Source: Jacaranda mimosifolia
Taxonomy: Eukaryota > Streptophyta > Magnoliopsida > Lamiales > Bignoniaceae
Direction: 5' to 3'
NCBI GenBank assembly: GCA_018894105.1
Contig: CM032117.1
Coordinates: 37,676,501-37,740,500, forward strand
DNA: 64,000 nt
In this document: piece by piece, positions 1-12,634 of the stretch
Numbering within the stretch: the first letter of the stretch is position 1
How the letters are laid out: every line of letters starts with the position of its first letter
Program-made: the position numbers and the translations under genes
The notes under the pieces: model-generated
The model's database searches: none
Told to the model about the DNA's origin: nothing
The model's input: only the letters and a program-made list of their open reading frames with translations

Positions 1-310
1 GTATTTCTAAATTTAATATAATAAAAATTCATAGATTTGTATTTATTTCATTGGATAAGGTCGAATTCAAATTGTTTTAATTTGGTAATAAAATAAATAA
101 ATTTACTAGATAATTTTGTAAATTTTTTTTGTATTATGTAATTTACCTAATCCAATAATTGTTTGCCAACTATGAATGCACAAGTATATTTCTAAAATTT
201 TATTTAATAAATTATTACATAAATTTTTATTTATTTCATTGGATAAATTCGAATTTAAACTATTAGAGTTTGGTATTAAATTGTCAAATGTACTAGATAA
301 TTTACCACAA
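1..310. repeat. Diverged tandem duplication in AT-rich DNA
   Basis: Two copies of a block of about 120 bp lie at roughly 1-125 and 185-310. Both contain atttatttcattggataa, then a tcgaatt word, a ttggtat/ttggtaat word, and end in tactagataatttt. The spacing is about 185 bp. No coding potential is seen. Confidence 0.6.
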
Positions 311-890
311 AATCTCATATTATAAATTCAATGCATTCCATGGATTATTTACCCGTTGTGGAAGCATGGGAATATTCTTTCTCTAATAGTAATTTAAATT
401 TTAAATTCCAATTATATTTCAAAAATTTTAACATAATCTTAAAAGTTCTTTTCATTTTTAATTTTGATTTACCATTATAATTCACTGATAATTTTCTCAA
501 TTTTCATATATTGAAAAATAAATAAATTTGCGCGTAGATTATGTTTAAATAATATAAGGCTACATGACTTCACGAAAAATTTAGATATGAAACTATTTTT
601 ATGAGTTGTTTATAATTCAAATATTTTATAAGAGCAATAACCTCTATATTGCCGTAACTTGTATTTTTAACTTTAATTAATCAAATATATTTTTCATAAT
701 ATATTTTTAAAAGATAATTCCTATTTTTACTCACTAAATTAACTATGTTAATTTTAAAATATTCTCAATTTCAAGATATCAGATAGGTGCTTATCTGTCT
801 ATTTAAAGATTAAGGTGCGTAAAATAGAATAAGATCGATGGTTGAGGGGACAAAATGTAATATACTATTAATTAAGGGAGCAATTGTAAT
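311..890. other. AT-rich spacer upstream of the first gene
   Basis: No supported gene, RNA or transposon end is seen here. It is the likely distal promoter of the downstream chromatin gene. Confidence 0.5.
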
Positions 891-897
891 TTCAGTG

Positions 898-905
898 TAT
901 AAATA
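898..905 (+). promoter_or_regulatory. TATA box of the Enhancer-of-polycomb-like gene
   Basis: The sequence tataaata is followed by a CT-rich stretch (ccctttccctccctcgctct), a usual plant core-promoter arrangement. A start site near 925-940 is inferred from spacing. It would give a leader of over 1 kb before the ATG at 2074. Confidence 0.55.
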
Positions 906-929
906 TCCCCTTTCCCTCCCTCGCTCTCT

Positions 930-2073
930 CATATACACACCGAAAAAGTCTTTGGGCCCCCACTCCTCGAACTATTCTTGAAGTCATCAAATCCGTGAAA
1001 TCTCAACTCTCCATCGTTTTCATCCTATGGTTCTCATTATTCCTGGCAAGTAGTAGCAGTAGTTAATAGCCACCCTCTTCTTTCGCTCTCTCATAAACCC
1101 TAGAACCTGCAACCTCCTTCACCGCAGCCATCATTTTACCGTTCACGCCATTAAAATCGAGGGGAAAAAACCGGAGTCTATACACGTAAGATACACGTAA
1201 GAAAAAAAAAGAAAAAATTCAGTTTAAAGAATCGAAAAGATTATTTTTCGGTTGGAAAAAGGGAGTGATTTAGTCGTTTCATCAGAGGTAATTATTTGTT
1301 TCTTGTTATTCTTGCGGTTATTTGATGGGCTTTTGTCGCTGAGAGAGAAAACTTGGATTTTTTATGAGATGCCTTTGGGGATTGTTTGATATTTTTTCTT
1401 TTTTTTTGGGCTTTTTAATCTTGTTTATTGTTTTTTCTTTGTCCAGACAAAAATGAGTTGAAAAAAAAATCTGAAGTGTATGGTGGGTCCGAGTTATGGT
1501 GAGTTGGTCCGAGTCGACTGAGTTGAGATGAATTTTTGGCTTTCGAGGGGCGTGCGGAAGGGTGGTCTTGTTTGCATGCTTGAAGGAAACCGACTTCTGG
1601 GTCGAGTTCGAGTGTGTGGACTGAGTTGGGACTGGCTTGTTCTCTGAGTCTGGCTTTCAAATCCAAATTTGTGTTGTTAGTGTTTTTGGATTAAGCCGAG
1701 GTTTAACCAAGAAAAGTGCTTTTTGTTCTGCCGAGTCCATGTCTTGATTGACTCGGTGAGTATTTTTCTTTCCCTGTTTCTTGGAGTCTGGTTGAGCGGG
1801 AGAGTAAGTGAGTTGAACTGGCCTGCAAACTTTCATCCTTCATCATTTTGGACGGAGCCCGAGTTTATAACTGGAGTCGGCTGCTAATCGCCTTTTCGAC
1901 TCTTGTAAATCCTGGGAGTGTGTTTTTCAAAGAAAAAGGAAGAAAATATTTTGGTTTCATCATTATCTGGGCTGGCTTTGGACCAAGTTTTAGTCTTTGA
2001 AGGTGGGTCAAATACAAACGTGAAGAGGAAAATTAATTCTGGGGCTTTGTCTCACAGGAATAAAAGCAAGCTG
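930..2073 (+). other. Long 5' leader with a probable leader intron
   Basis: This is the stretch between the TATA box and the chosen ATG. A good donor (agag|gtaattatttg) lies at 1288. The acceptor is not settled and should fall between about 1740 and 2000. The part after about 1480 is strikingly rich in gagt/gactc words. An open frame runs from 1918 into the coding region but begins with GTG, so it is not used as the start. Confidence 0.45.
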
Positions 2074-5000
2074 ATGCCTTCAGTGGGAATGAGAAGGAGT
2101 ACAAGGGTGTTTGGGGCGCGAGTTTTGCGTTCAGGGAGAAGGCTGCGGACGGAACCGCATGAAGGCAGCAAATATACGAGAGCAGCTCATGAGGAAAATA
2201 AGTGGACCGAGCTTCTAGATGATTCTGCTGATGAAGGAGGTGATGCTGGTGATTGCTACAAGGAAATGTGGCAGGAAAATGAAAATAGTGCTTCGGTGAA
2301 CATGACTGCAGAAACTAGAATAGAAGAACGCGAATCAGGAGGCGTTGTGGAGGTGAAAAGTGTGGACAGGATGTGGGGAAATGTGTATAGGAGAAAGAGA
2401 AAGAGGGCAGAATTGGCAGATACTGGCCTTACAGAAGATAAAAGGTATGGGAAGAAGTTTGCAAGGAAACAATGGATGAAAAAATGTAGAGCTATCGAAT
2501 CATTTGCATCTCATGGAGACTCCCAGGATAATGTTTGTAGGTGTCAAGAGCTTGCTATTGTTGTTAATGAGTCTTCGTATGATTGTGGTTGTTTGGTTAC
2601 TTGCTTCTTGACTTCTGTGCTGCGCTACATGACTAGAGTTAAAATTGGAATGAGGCGGTTGTTTGCATTTGTGCTCTCGAAACCAATTTTTGATGCTTAT
2701 TCATCTCGTGGAATTCTTTTTATCCAGGTAAATTGTTGTTACTGTAATGTTAGGTGGTTCTTAGATTCTGGGTGCATGTGCCCAATACAGTTAAATTTCA
2801 TAAATCGTGTGTTATGAATTTACTTTTTCCTCTTACGAACATATAACTGGCATTGTAAATGTGGACTTAATTATGAATTGATGGGCGATCCTTAGCTTGT
2901 GATTTGGGGTACCATTTAAAATACTAGAATCTTCAATTGCTTGGTTGGTTCTGCATGATTCATTTATTACAATTATATATAATTTATAATTTCTTGCTAC
3001 AGGATTCTATTGTTGCCAAGAACCCTGGTTTTTGCATAATTTTGGGATCCAGGTCTTTGGTACCATTGTTTTCTGTGGATTTTTCTGCAATTCCATCTTG
3101 CTTCATCCATATGCAAACAAGTATATATCTTAGATCTGAGCATTTGGTTTGCTTGCTTGTGGCACGCTCGTTGGATCCTTATCAGAAGGATGAGGAAGCG
3201 GCAGAGGTGGCTGATGATTCTGAAGAACCTTTCTTCCAAATTACTTCTTGGAGAGAGCACTGTGATCATATTGCAGTGATGTCTCAAGAATTTCCTGGAA
3301 GACACCTATCTCACAGTGATGGGGTAGTGTCTGGTAATGATAATTCAAGGAGGAGGGAGTTGTCATACTCAGCTGTTGGATTACCTAAATCAGCTCTTCG
3401 AAATTTGCAAATAAGAAACAGTCGTAATATCCAGAAAAGGAGGAGTTCTCTGAGGCGTGAGAGAGGTAGACCACCATCAATTTTTCTTTCTCAGAAAGCT
3501 AGTGGAGCTTTAGCATCAGAATGTTTCAAGGCTGGACATGATGGTGTCCAATTCTATGCTGCAGTACCAAGTCGTGTACTTAGGAGTTCAGATAAGAGGA
3601 GTTCCACTGCAAACGTGGAATGGCTCAAATCTGCTGCTGGGGTGTCCACACAGGATGTATGTGCTGGGAGCTGTTCTGCGAACCTGTTAATTACTGAGAC
3701 AGACAAGTGTTATAGGGAAGAAGGAGCCACTGTCACTTTAGAACTATCTGCTTCACAACAATGGTTTCTTGCTGTTATGAAGGATGGAACAAAGAGGTAC
3801 AACCTGACTGCACAAAAGTTCATGAGGTCATCTACGTCTAACCGCTTCACTCATGCCACAATATGGTCCGGGGAGGTTGGTTGGAAGCTTGAGTTTCCTA
3901 ATAAACAAGATTGGTTGATTTTCAAGGAACTTTATAAGGAATGCTCTGACCGGAACATGCAGTCCCCTGCAGCCAGCGTTATTCCTGTTCCTGGGGTGAG
4001 AGAAGTATCCAAACCTTTTGATGCCAATTATGTTCCATATGTGAGGCCTGATTCATACATTACTGTGAAACATGATGAGCTAATCAGGGCTTTGGCGAAG
4101 AAGAGTGCCAACTATGACATGGACTCTGATGATGATGAGTGGCTGGCCAAATTGAATGATGAATTGCATGCAGGAAGGGAGCTGCAAGAACTCATCACAC
4201 CTGAGAGTTTCGAACTGATCATTGATGCTCTTGAAAAAAGTTCACACTTATATCCAGATGAGCATTTTGATGAGCAAGCAGCCTATGATTTGTGTATGCA
4301 TCTTGGAAGAAAGGAAGTTATAGAGGCTATCCGTGAGTATTGGATGAAAAAGCGGAAACAAAAGCGCTCAGCTTTAGTAAGGATTTTCCAGGTAAAGAAG
4401 ACGCTACCCTCCTTTAAAGATATAGTACTCTGCTTGTTAACTTTTTAGGGCTACATTTAGAGTGCAAATGTGTTATAGTCTATTGTAATTCGGTAAAAAA
4501 AGTCCAACGTGCTTGGTTATAGAATTTGAATATCTCGTGAGCTTTTGAGGTCTCCAGGGGGGGGGGGGGTGTGGATCTGAAACTGCAGCAGGGTGCCCCT
4601 CGATTGATAATAATGGATCTAAAACTGCTGCCAGTATTCCTCATGTGTCTATCTCCTTTTATTCATTTTCTTTTTGATGTACTTTCTGTGTGAATATTTT
4701 TGAGATGTCTCATGTTATTGTTGTGACCTGATGATTCATCAATGAACAATCTTATATTTAGCACAAGTTAATTTCACTTGAAGATTGCCCATATTCACCA
4801 CGTTTTAGATTCTAAAACTGGCTTTTTGAGAGGTCAAATTTTGTCCAGACCTGAGTGTAATTTGGCTACTGTTTTGTGACCTGGTCACATGCATTTCTAT
4901 GTCGTGTTTAATTTTTTGCTATGAATTATTCCCATCTGTGCCAGAAAGAAGTAAGCAAAAAAGATTTTGTGCGCTATTTATATTTGGAACATCTTATAAT

Positions 5001-6120
5001 TGACTTTCCTATGTGCTGCTTCATCATTGCCTGAAGTAAAAATCAATTCTTTGATTGGCAGCTTTATCAGCCTAGACGAACTCAAGTGATCCCGAAGTCT
5101 GTTTTACGGAAGAAAAGATCATTCAAAAGACAAGCAAGTCAGGGCGGGCGAGGCAAACAGAGACCTATCTTGCAAGGTGCTTCTCTTCAGAGACCTGAAT
5201 TTCTGTTGATATTGTTGCGTCAGTCTGATAATCGGTTTATTGGAGAGTTTTACATTAACCTAAAGTTATCTGACCAAAATGTACTTGTTTGTCGTAGAAA
5301 TGAGACAATCCCAGAATTTAATATAGGGATGTTACATTGATAAATCAAATAAATTTACAGATCAAAGAATGGAGTAATTTAGCTTTTGTGTTTAATGCGA
5401 GACAAAATGGAAACGATGGTATTACTCTATTACCTTCTCGCGCTAATACCTAATACTTTCATATGCATAGCGGCGTTCTGAAATTTGTATTAAGTAATTT
5501 GATCTCCTTTATTACTATTTATATTATATGGCATATGTAAAATCTTGAAGAAAGATAAGAACCCAGCTTTCGGAAAAGTTCTGGACAGCATTTCCTTTTG
5601 CATATTTGAGTAAATCTAATATATTGTAAAGTTGATAGATTAATTCATTTTTTTAATTTTAGTTAACAAAAAAGAGTAGAATTGAGATAGTCGGCCATAT
5701 GAAATTATTCCTCTTCAGGCTTCATGGGGTCACTAGGGTGATTTTGAAGTGCTTGTGGAGCTTGCGGAGGAGCATTTAATCATTTATGTCATTCATAACG
5801 CAATTTGGGATGTGATGCGTTTATCGCTTACTGCAATCCAATCAAGTATGATTTTGGTTCTGAATGTTGTTTATGAATTTCATTTTACAGCAATAGCAGC
5901 TGAACGAGATGCTCAACAGAATAACGTACACAAAGTGCAAGAAGCCAAAGCTGCTGCAGACAGATCCGAAGGACTGGCTATTCTAAAACGTCAAAGGGCC
6001 CAGATGCTCATGGAAAATGCCGACTTAGCTACTTATAAAGCAACGATGGCTCTTAAAATTGCAGAAGCAGCTCAAACTGCTGAGGCCTCAGATGTAGTTG
6101 CTTCTTTCTTTCTTGCTTAA
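2074..6120 (+). CDS. Enhancer of polycomb-like transcription factor (plant EPL family)
   Basis: The coding exons are 2074-2727, 3003-4391, 5062-5176 and 5891-6120, giving 795 residues. All introns are GT-AG and all joins keep frame; the last codon is split g|ca. The start was chosen because the protein then opens with MPSVGMRRSTRVFGARVLRS, the usual N-terminus of this family. The N-terminal part is basic and low complexity. A conserved block of about 65 residues (SQQWFLAVMKDGTKRYNL onward) is near 469-532. The Enhancer-of-polycomb core, with HDELIRALAKKSANYDMDSD and the acidic DDDEWL, is near 570-600. A very basic segment (VLRKKRSFKRQ) follows exon 3. The C-terminal helix (LAILKRQRAQMLMENADLAT) is nearly invariant in the family. 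Relatives are nuclear subunits of NuA4-type histone acetyltransferase complexes; that role is inferred by homology. No break is seen, so the gene is probably functional. Confidence 0.92.
4392..5061 (+). other. Intron 3 of the EPL-like gene with a G homopolymer
   Basis: The 670-bp intron starts after ttttccag and ends at ttgattggcag. It holds a run of 13 G at 4557-4569, an unusual tract in this AT-rich DNA and a likely polymorphic or error-prone site. Confidence 0.7.
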
Positions 6121-7904
6121 CTGATTGAGTAGTGACCCAAATTTTTTGAGCTGCAAGGGGGCATCATTGTAATTTTGTATAGATTCTGATTTGATGTACA
6201 TTTGTATTATTACAACCAGACATCTGGATCTGTACAAAGAAGTCCAGTCAGTTTCTTGGAACCAGATGGAGAAGTGGAAAAACATAGGAAAATTTGATCG
6301 TAGGCCAGTTTCTGTCAAAGGTTGGCTATCTGTACTAAGTTGTGTATAGTTTGCGTGCCTATTGTGTAGAAGTACATTTCAGGTTTAGCTAATAATTATT
6401 GCATTTTATTGTGCAATAATGGTCTTGGTTTTTAGAAGTAGATCTTCTAGGTTCAATGGATTGTTGATTCCGGTGCCTAAGTGCCTAGGCATTGATCTTC
6501 AAGACACATGCTTCAAGTTTCTGTTCCCCACTTTCTGTGTTTGGGTGCGAGTGCCTTTTCTTCTCATTGCTGCAAAATTATTCTTGATCTGAAATTAGGG
6601 AAATTTTGTATCGTCCGACTAGGTTTGAGTCATTATATGATATTAATACGAAGTGAAATATTGATATAATTATATAATTATAAGATTCTCCACATGCTTC
6701 ATGTTATGTGTGATGGGATGATTCCTCACATGTTTCAAGTTTGATTTAGATAGAGTCAAATAGGTCTGGTGTATAAGATGTTTTAGAAGTATTTGTGATT
6801 TGAGTATATAGTTATACGAACGAATGGATTAAATCAACTTGGAAATTGGAAAAAAAAAAAAAAAAAAAATTGTACAAGGTACACATTTCGCAATCGCTTT
6901 GTGGAAAACAAGTTTGTTGAGATGGAATCAAAATGGGTGTTTTGAACTTTTAATTATACAAACAAAAGAACTTAGGATAGAGTGAATTAGTTGTTAAGAA
7001 CCCCGAAAAGGACATCGGATGAATTGGTCCTAGGGAATCCGGTGGGCTCATGGGCACACTAAAATGATGAAATTATTTAGACTGCAGAATCACATGGAGT
7101 ACTTCAAAGGGTTCCAATGGGTACACGCAAGTGAAAAAATCATATGGAGTAAACATTAGGTTGCAGTTGGTGGGTGCATGAAAGTGACAAGATTGTTTTG
7201 ATTATGAAATAGTATGAAGTATACGAAAGTTGGGATGAAATTTATTTGACTAAAACATTATATTTTTCTGCTGTAGATCTGTCGATGGATAGAGTATTAC
7301 TTTATTTAGGTCCAAAAAATCATACATATGTCCATATCAATATTCATATTTATTAAAAATTATACAACGGGTATGGATAGTATCTATGCCCTAAATTATC
7401 CATGTACCCGTATGGCCATACTCAAATTTAAACTATTAGCCTAAAATTATTTATATCGAAATTAGATGTATAATAATGATAATTTTTTAATATATATAAA
7501 AATTAAAAATATTTATTATTTCTAATTTATATAAAATTAAAATATTTTTTTTATAATAATATAAATATTTTTAATTGTTTACATATATTTATTTGTATAT
7601 TATATGAAATAATAATATTAAAAATGATTTTTTTCTTAACTTTTGTTTATATACTATGATAATGTGTAATCTATGCTAGCCACTATATTCTGGATTTGTT
7701 ATATTGTTGTCGACTTTAGATTGATCAATTAATTTGGACAATGTCTCCTCCTCATATGTGTGAAATCAGGAGAAAAAATAAAGCAATGTTTGGTTATGTT
7801 CTATGTTTGATTTTGATATGTATTTTGAAGGAATGAATGTTGTGAGTGGGATTGAAAAATGTAAAAGTTTTGATTTGTTATATTTTGGGGAATAGTTAAG
7901 AACT
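6121..7904. other. 3' UTR of the EPL-like gene, then AT-rich spacer
   Basis: About 6121-6600 reads as a 3' UTR, with several AATAAT/ATAAT-like possible poly(A) signals. A poly(A) tract of about 20 nt lies near 6850. The rest, to the copia LTR at 7905, is AT-rich with no gene. An older, unclassified mobile fragment may be present around 7300-7500. Confidence 0.5.
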
Positions 7905-8107
7905 TGTTCAAGCAACAAAGATTCCATGGTCAAAATCGAAGAAACTTCAAAGCAAAAAGAAATGGCATGAAATTGCTGAAAAAGAATATTTTGAGAGAGA
8001 GAAGAAAAGGAACCAGAAGCTAACTACTACATAAAGACCCTAAGTTAGGTTAGTCATAGTTACCTAAAGGGGCTAACTAACTATTAAAAGCTAACTAAGT
8101 GCTAACA
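7905..8107 (-). repeat. 3' LTR of the nested copia element
   Basis: Read on the plus strand it starts tgttcaagcaacaaagattc and ends gtgctaaca, giving TG...CA ends. It matches 26209-26405 over most of its length. This copy lacks about 48 bp present in the other after the ttttga word. It lies 56 bp from the polypurine tract, so its inner border may extend as far as 8163. Confidence 0.75.
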
Positions 8108-8163
8108 ATTAAAAAAACTAATTTAAGCTATAATTTAAAACACAAAAGAGATATGTTTGTATA

Positions 8164-8177
8164 TCCCCCCTCAAGTT
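8164..8177 (-). promoter_or_regulatory. Polypurine tract of the copia element
   Basis: The minus strand reads aacttgagggggga, the usual plus-strand priming tract just before a plant copia 3' LTR. Confidence 0.6.
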
Positions 8178-8533
8178 GGAGCTTGATGGATATCACGCAA
8201 GCCCAACTTGGAAAGTATATGCCAAAAAGAGGGAGTAGAGAGGCTCTTCATAAGAATGTCTGCAAGCTGAAGATTGGATGGAACATGTTGCAGGATAATG
8301 AATCCTTCTTTGAACTTTTCGTGTATAAGATGACAATCAATATCCAGGTGTTTTGTGCGTTCGTGACAAATAGGATTTTCTGTGATGTGAATGGCAGTTT
8401 TGTTGTCACAAAGTAGTGGAATTGGCAAGCGAACTGAGGCATGAAATTCCTTCAGGAGGTATGCCACCCATTGCATTTCATAAGTATTGGATGCTAAGTA
8501 TATATACTCAACTTCTGCGGAGGAGCGGGACAC
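8171..8533 (-). pseudogene. Copia RNase H domain (remnant)
   Basis: The translated segment opens with SRSSAEVEYIYLA and has HITENPICHERTKHLDIDCH followed by LADILMKSL. These are hallmark motifs of the copia RNase H C-terminus, where the usual form is SRSSAEAEYRA. It is the last domain before the polypurine tract. The polyprotein is broken upstream of this piece. Confidence 0.88.
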
Positions 8534-8546
8534 AGTGGACTATTTC

Positions 8547-9410
8547 TTAGTCTTCCAAGATATAAGAGAGTTGCCTAGAAAGATGCAAACCTGTAATGGA
8601 TCTCCTTGTTGATGTACATGCAGCCCAATCTGCATCATTATATGATCTAAGTTGCAGGTTGTTTTTAGCAGCAAAGAAGAGCCCTTTCGCGCCGAACATG
8701 GAGAGCAGCTTTCCAGTGATCTGTGGTAGGAGTGTTGACATATTGACTGAGTTGCTGAATGTTGTAAGTGAGATCAAGTTTTTTGAGATTGAGGTATAGT
8801 AGTCTTCCAACCAACCGTTTGTATTGAGCAGGATCAGGGTGAGGTGTTCCTTCAATGGTGAGCGTAAGATTTTTAGGGAAAGGAGTGCTAACATGTTTAG
8901 ATCCTAAGAGTCCAATGTCTTCCAAGATGTCCAGTATATACTTTCTTTAGTTAAGGTAAGTTCCTTTTCCAGTCCTTACAATCTTAACTCCAAGAAAATA
9001 TTTAGCAATTCCAAGGTCTTTGATGGAGAATTTGGAGTGTAGAAACTTCTTAGTAGCTATGATATCACCCTCTCTACTGCCAGTGATAAGTACATCATCT
9101 ACATATACTAATAATGCCAGAAAGGAGTCACCAGATTGTTTAGTAAAGAGACAGTGATCATGTGAAAGTTGCTTGAAGCTAAACTGTTGCAATTGGGATG
9201 TAAATTCAATGTTCCATTGCTTGGAAGCCTGTTTCAATCCATAGAAAAGACCTTAAGAGCTTGCAAACTTGACCTAGTTTAGCTTTGTCATAGCCATCTG
9301 AAGGGGACATATATACTTTTTCTTGCAGAAAATCATGCAAACATGCATTGTTTATGTCCAATTGGTGTATACTCCATGAGTTAGTAGTGGCTAGAGTCAA
9401 GAAAAGCCTA
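8547..9410 (-). pseudogene. Copia reverse transcriptase, C-terminal part (remnant)
   Basis: This frame-shifted chain carries LVAVRLFLTLATTNSWSIHQ followed by LDINNACLHDFL, then YVDDVLITGS (the catalytic YxDD box), KDLGIAKYFLG and a [11 protein letters not shown] segment. All are standard copia RT landmarks. The upstream half lies at 13469-13790, separated by the hAT insertion. Confidence 0.9.
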
Positions 9411-9418
9411 ACTGCCAC
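9411..9418. repeat. Target-site duplication of the hAT element, left copy
   Basis: The left copy reads actgccac and the right copy (13469-13476) reads actgctac, a 7 of 8 match of hAT-typical length. In the host frame both encode the same L-V-A-V stretch of copia RT. Confidence 0.85.
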
Positions 9419-9424
9419 TAAGGA

Positions 9425-9556
9425 TGCAAACGAATCGAGCCAGCTCGAGAGCCTGATAAGCTGGCTCGAAAACTGTTTGAGCTCGAGTTTGAATAATTCG
9501 AGCTCGAGCCAAGCCCGAGCCAAATATTTCTTGTTTGTAGGCTCGCGAGCCTACCA
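9425..9556. repeat. Left subterminal GCTCGAG-type repeats of the hAT
   Basis: Clustered copies of gctcgag/ctcgagcc and the relaxed forms gagcc and gctcgcgagcc occur in both orientations. The same words recur at 13245-13460. Confidence 0.7.
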
Positions 9557-9984
9557 TTTTTATAAAAAAAATATTATTTATATATAATACAATTACAATA
9601 ATATATTAAATTATTTAAAATTTTATATTTTACAAAATCAAAACCATTTCTTTCCTAATTCCTAATTTCCTATCTTGTTTTCAGAGTTAGTACTCACTAG
9701 TCACTACTTAGTCTCTCTCTCGTCTTGTCTGTCCTAGCTTCTGAATCGCAGGTTCGCAGCCACCGTCCCGTCGACCCTCATCGTCTGTCCCCCGTTGTCC
9801 TTCGTCGGCTGTCATGCATCGTCCTTCGCCCATCTCATTGGCCATCGCAGCAGTGCACATTACCCTCGCCTGACAGCCGTCGCACCTCGTCCTTCGTCCG
9901 TTGGCCGCTGGCCATCGTTCCTCGCCTCTCGCCCCTCGTTGGTCAACTAGGTTGCCTTCCATAGGTAAGTTCTATTCTAAAATC

Positions 9985-10160
9985 TGAAGTATTTGTAGAC
10001 TGTAATTGTTGATTTTTTCTGATTTTTATTCTCTAATAGGTTGAAGTATTTGTAGACTGTAATTGTTGATTTTTTCTGATGTTTATTCTCTAAAGGGTTG
10101 AAGTATCTATAGATTGTAATGGTTGATTTTTTCTGATGTTTATTCTCTAATAGGTTGATT
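9985..10160 (+). repeat. Tandem repeat in the hAT 5' region
   Basis: There are about three units of 57 bp, each containing gaagtatttgtagactgtaa, then ttgattttttctgat and a ttattctctaa word. A further short duplication built on gaaatgatattaagc follows at about 10275-10350. These probably lie in the transposase leader or an intron. Confidence 0.75.
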
Positions 10161-10558
10161 TTTTCTGTAATGGTTGGATTGTTTGTAATGGGTTCATTTC
10201 TGACATTGCTCCCTATTCTGTAATGGCTTTATTTTTCTGATGTTTTATGGAAAATTGATATGGAAAACTGCTGATTGAGCTATTGAAATGATATTAAGCG
10301 CACATAAGAAAAGAGACATAGAATTGAGCTACTGAAATGATATTAAGCAATGTTGAGCTGAGTGTTTGGACTGGAAGGTTGGTCATGGCAGTAGCTTCAT
10401 CTTTTTTTCTTATATATGTATGTTTATTTTCATTCACCACGTCTTATGTAGTCTTTGACTCCTTTCTTGTAATAAGGAATTCTTGTTTTTCGAAGGATGT
10501 CCACATCATTATCAATAGTTGATTCTACAAGTCCCGTGACAATACTCAAACTAAAACT

Positions 10559-12634
10559 CTTGATGATGATAATCCATTCGACAAGCCAAAGAGACAATTG
10601 ACATCTGATGTGTGGTAAGCGATGGAAAAAATTAAAGATGACAATGGAAATATACTTAAGTATCAATGCAAGCACTGTAAGTCTTTTTTTTCAAAGATAA
10701 AGTCGGGTACTACAACTCACATGAAGCGACACCTAAAAAAATGTGCCATTTATTTGGAGATTGAAAGGAAGAAGAATGAACAAAGTGCTAAGCAACTACA
10801 ATTGGGGTTTGGTCTAGCAAGTGTTAATCCTACTTCACTACCGCCTTTACTAGATGGAAAATTTGACATGGAGAAGATGAAAGAAGCAGCAACCACTTGG
10901 ATACTCATGCATGATCATCCTTTTAAAATTGTGGAGGATGAAGGTTTTAATATGTTTTGCAAGCTTGGAATGCCAGAATGGACTTGTATATCCTGAACGA
11001 CAGCGGAAAAAAATTGCTTCATGATATATGAGATGGAGAAGAACAGATTGAAGAATTTGCTGAAATCTGTTGATAAGATATGTTTGACAACAGATGTTTG
11101 GAAGTCAAAGAACCAAAGGATTGAGTATATGGTGATAATCGGACATTGGATTGATTCAAGTTGGAAGTTGCACAAGCATGTACTCAACTTTGTTCAGCTT
11201 CCACCTCCTCGTGGTGGGATTCAGATTGCAGATGCAGTATTACAGTGCATGAGTGAATAGGAAATTGAGAATAAAATATTCTCGGTGTCAGTTGATAATG
11301 CTAGTGCTAATGACGTTGCAATTGATTTTATGAGAGACTCTTTTGGTAGAAACAATAAACTTTGTGATGGAAAGTTGTTCCATGTCAGATGTACTACCCA
11401 TATCCTAAATCTCAGAGCGCAGGATGGTCTTAATGAGATCAAGGATATCATTTCTGTCACTCGAGATAGTGTTGAATTTGTTAGGAGGACAGATGGTAGA
11501 ATGATAGTATTTGCTGAGGTTGCCAAGCAATTAAAGCTACCTAATAAAAAATTGATTGATGACTGCAAAACAAGATGGAATTCAACGTATGAGATATTGA
11601 ATGCTGCAATCAAGTTTAAAGAAGTTTTCCCAAGGTTCAAGGTTCGAGAGCTAACTTATAGTCGCTGCCCAGATGACTATGATTGGGAAAGGTTAGAAAA
11701 GGTGATTTCTATATTGCAAGTCTTTTATACTGCTACTAAAATCATTTTTGGAAGTGATTATCGCACTGCAAATTTATTCTTGAAGGAAGTGTATGTGTGA
11801 AGCTTGTATTAGATGAGAAAGCATCAGACGAAGAAGACTTTGTGCGGGATATGGTTACAAAATGAAGCTTAAATTTGACAAGTACTGGGGAGAATCCAAT
11901 ATGTTGATGGCTATTAGTGCTGTTTTGGATCCGAGATGCAAAATGAAAGCATTGGAGTTTACTTTTCCACAGCTTTATCCTAAAAATGAAGATGCCGAAA
12001 AGATTGAAGATGTCAAAAAAGCTTTATACCAGCTTTACAAGAAGTATTTGGCTATGGATAAGACTACAAAATCTGGGAGCTCGGGATTTAAAAGAAAGCA
12101 TGAGTCTAGTCAAGGAAGCGAAGACTCTAGTGGAGCTATAAATTCATCTTCAGGTTGGTCTCGGTTCAGCTCTTTTATGAAATCTGTCAAAACAATAACA
12201 CCTGAAAAATCTGAGTTGGATGTTTGTTTTGAAGCAGGATGTCATGAGCATGATCCCTATGAAGCAGTAAGTAAGTTTGATGCATTGGTGTGGTGGAAGA
12301 TGAATACGTACAAGTTTCCAATACTATCATTAATGGCTAAAGACATTATAGCCATTCCAATCACAACTGTAGCATCAGAAGCTACCTTTACTGCTAGAGG
12401 TAGAGTGATTGACAAATATTGTGCTCGATTAGCCCCTAAGACTATGGAAATGTTGATGTGTGCTGGAGATTGGTGTAGGAAGCATTATGCAGTGAAGCAA
12501 AAGTCACAAGTAAATTTTTTCTTTTTGAATTTAAGACTAAAACATGTCTTTCTTGTTAATTTTTATTTATTTTCTTAACTTATTATTTACAGGTTGATCA
12601 AGAAGCAATAGTAATTGAGTTGCCCAATGTTTGA
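10559..12634 (+). pseudogene. hAT transposase (BED zinc finger, RICESLEEPER-like), disrupted
   Basis: Domains in order: a BED-type finger (SDVW, then CKHCKSFFSKIKSGTTTHMK with the closing RHLKKC) at about 10600-10740; the RNase H-like catalytic region, with LTTDVWKS, IGHWID, SVDNASANDVA and HVRCTTHILNL at 11080-11410; and the C-terminal hAT dimerisation segment (YEAVSKFDALVWWKMN and PITTVASEATFTARGRVIDK) at 12260-12420. The last intron, after tcacaa, ends at ttatttacag, and a short final exon stops at 12634. Stops interrupt it at the SDVW-AMEK junction (about 10618), at 10994 and 11258, and the chain breaks again near 11798. It cannot give a full transposase as it stands. Relatives excise and reinsert hAT elements in the nucleus. 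Confidence 0.88.

Noticed and set aside
1918..2073. N-terminal extension of the EPL-like protein from position 1918
   Set aside because: The frame starts with GTG, which is not a normal plant start, and the family N-terminus begins at the ATG at 2074.
9708..9964. Open frames of about 80 codons on both strands in a GC-rich patch
   Set aside because: They overlap on opposite strands, have low-complexity composition and lie in the hAT leader. GC-rich DNA simply lacks stops there.
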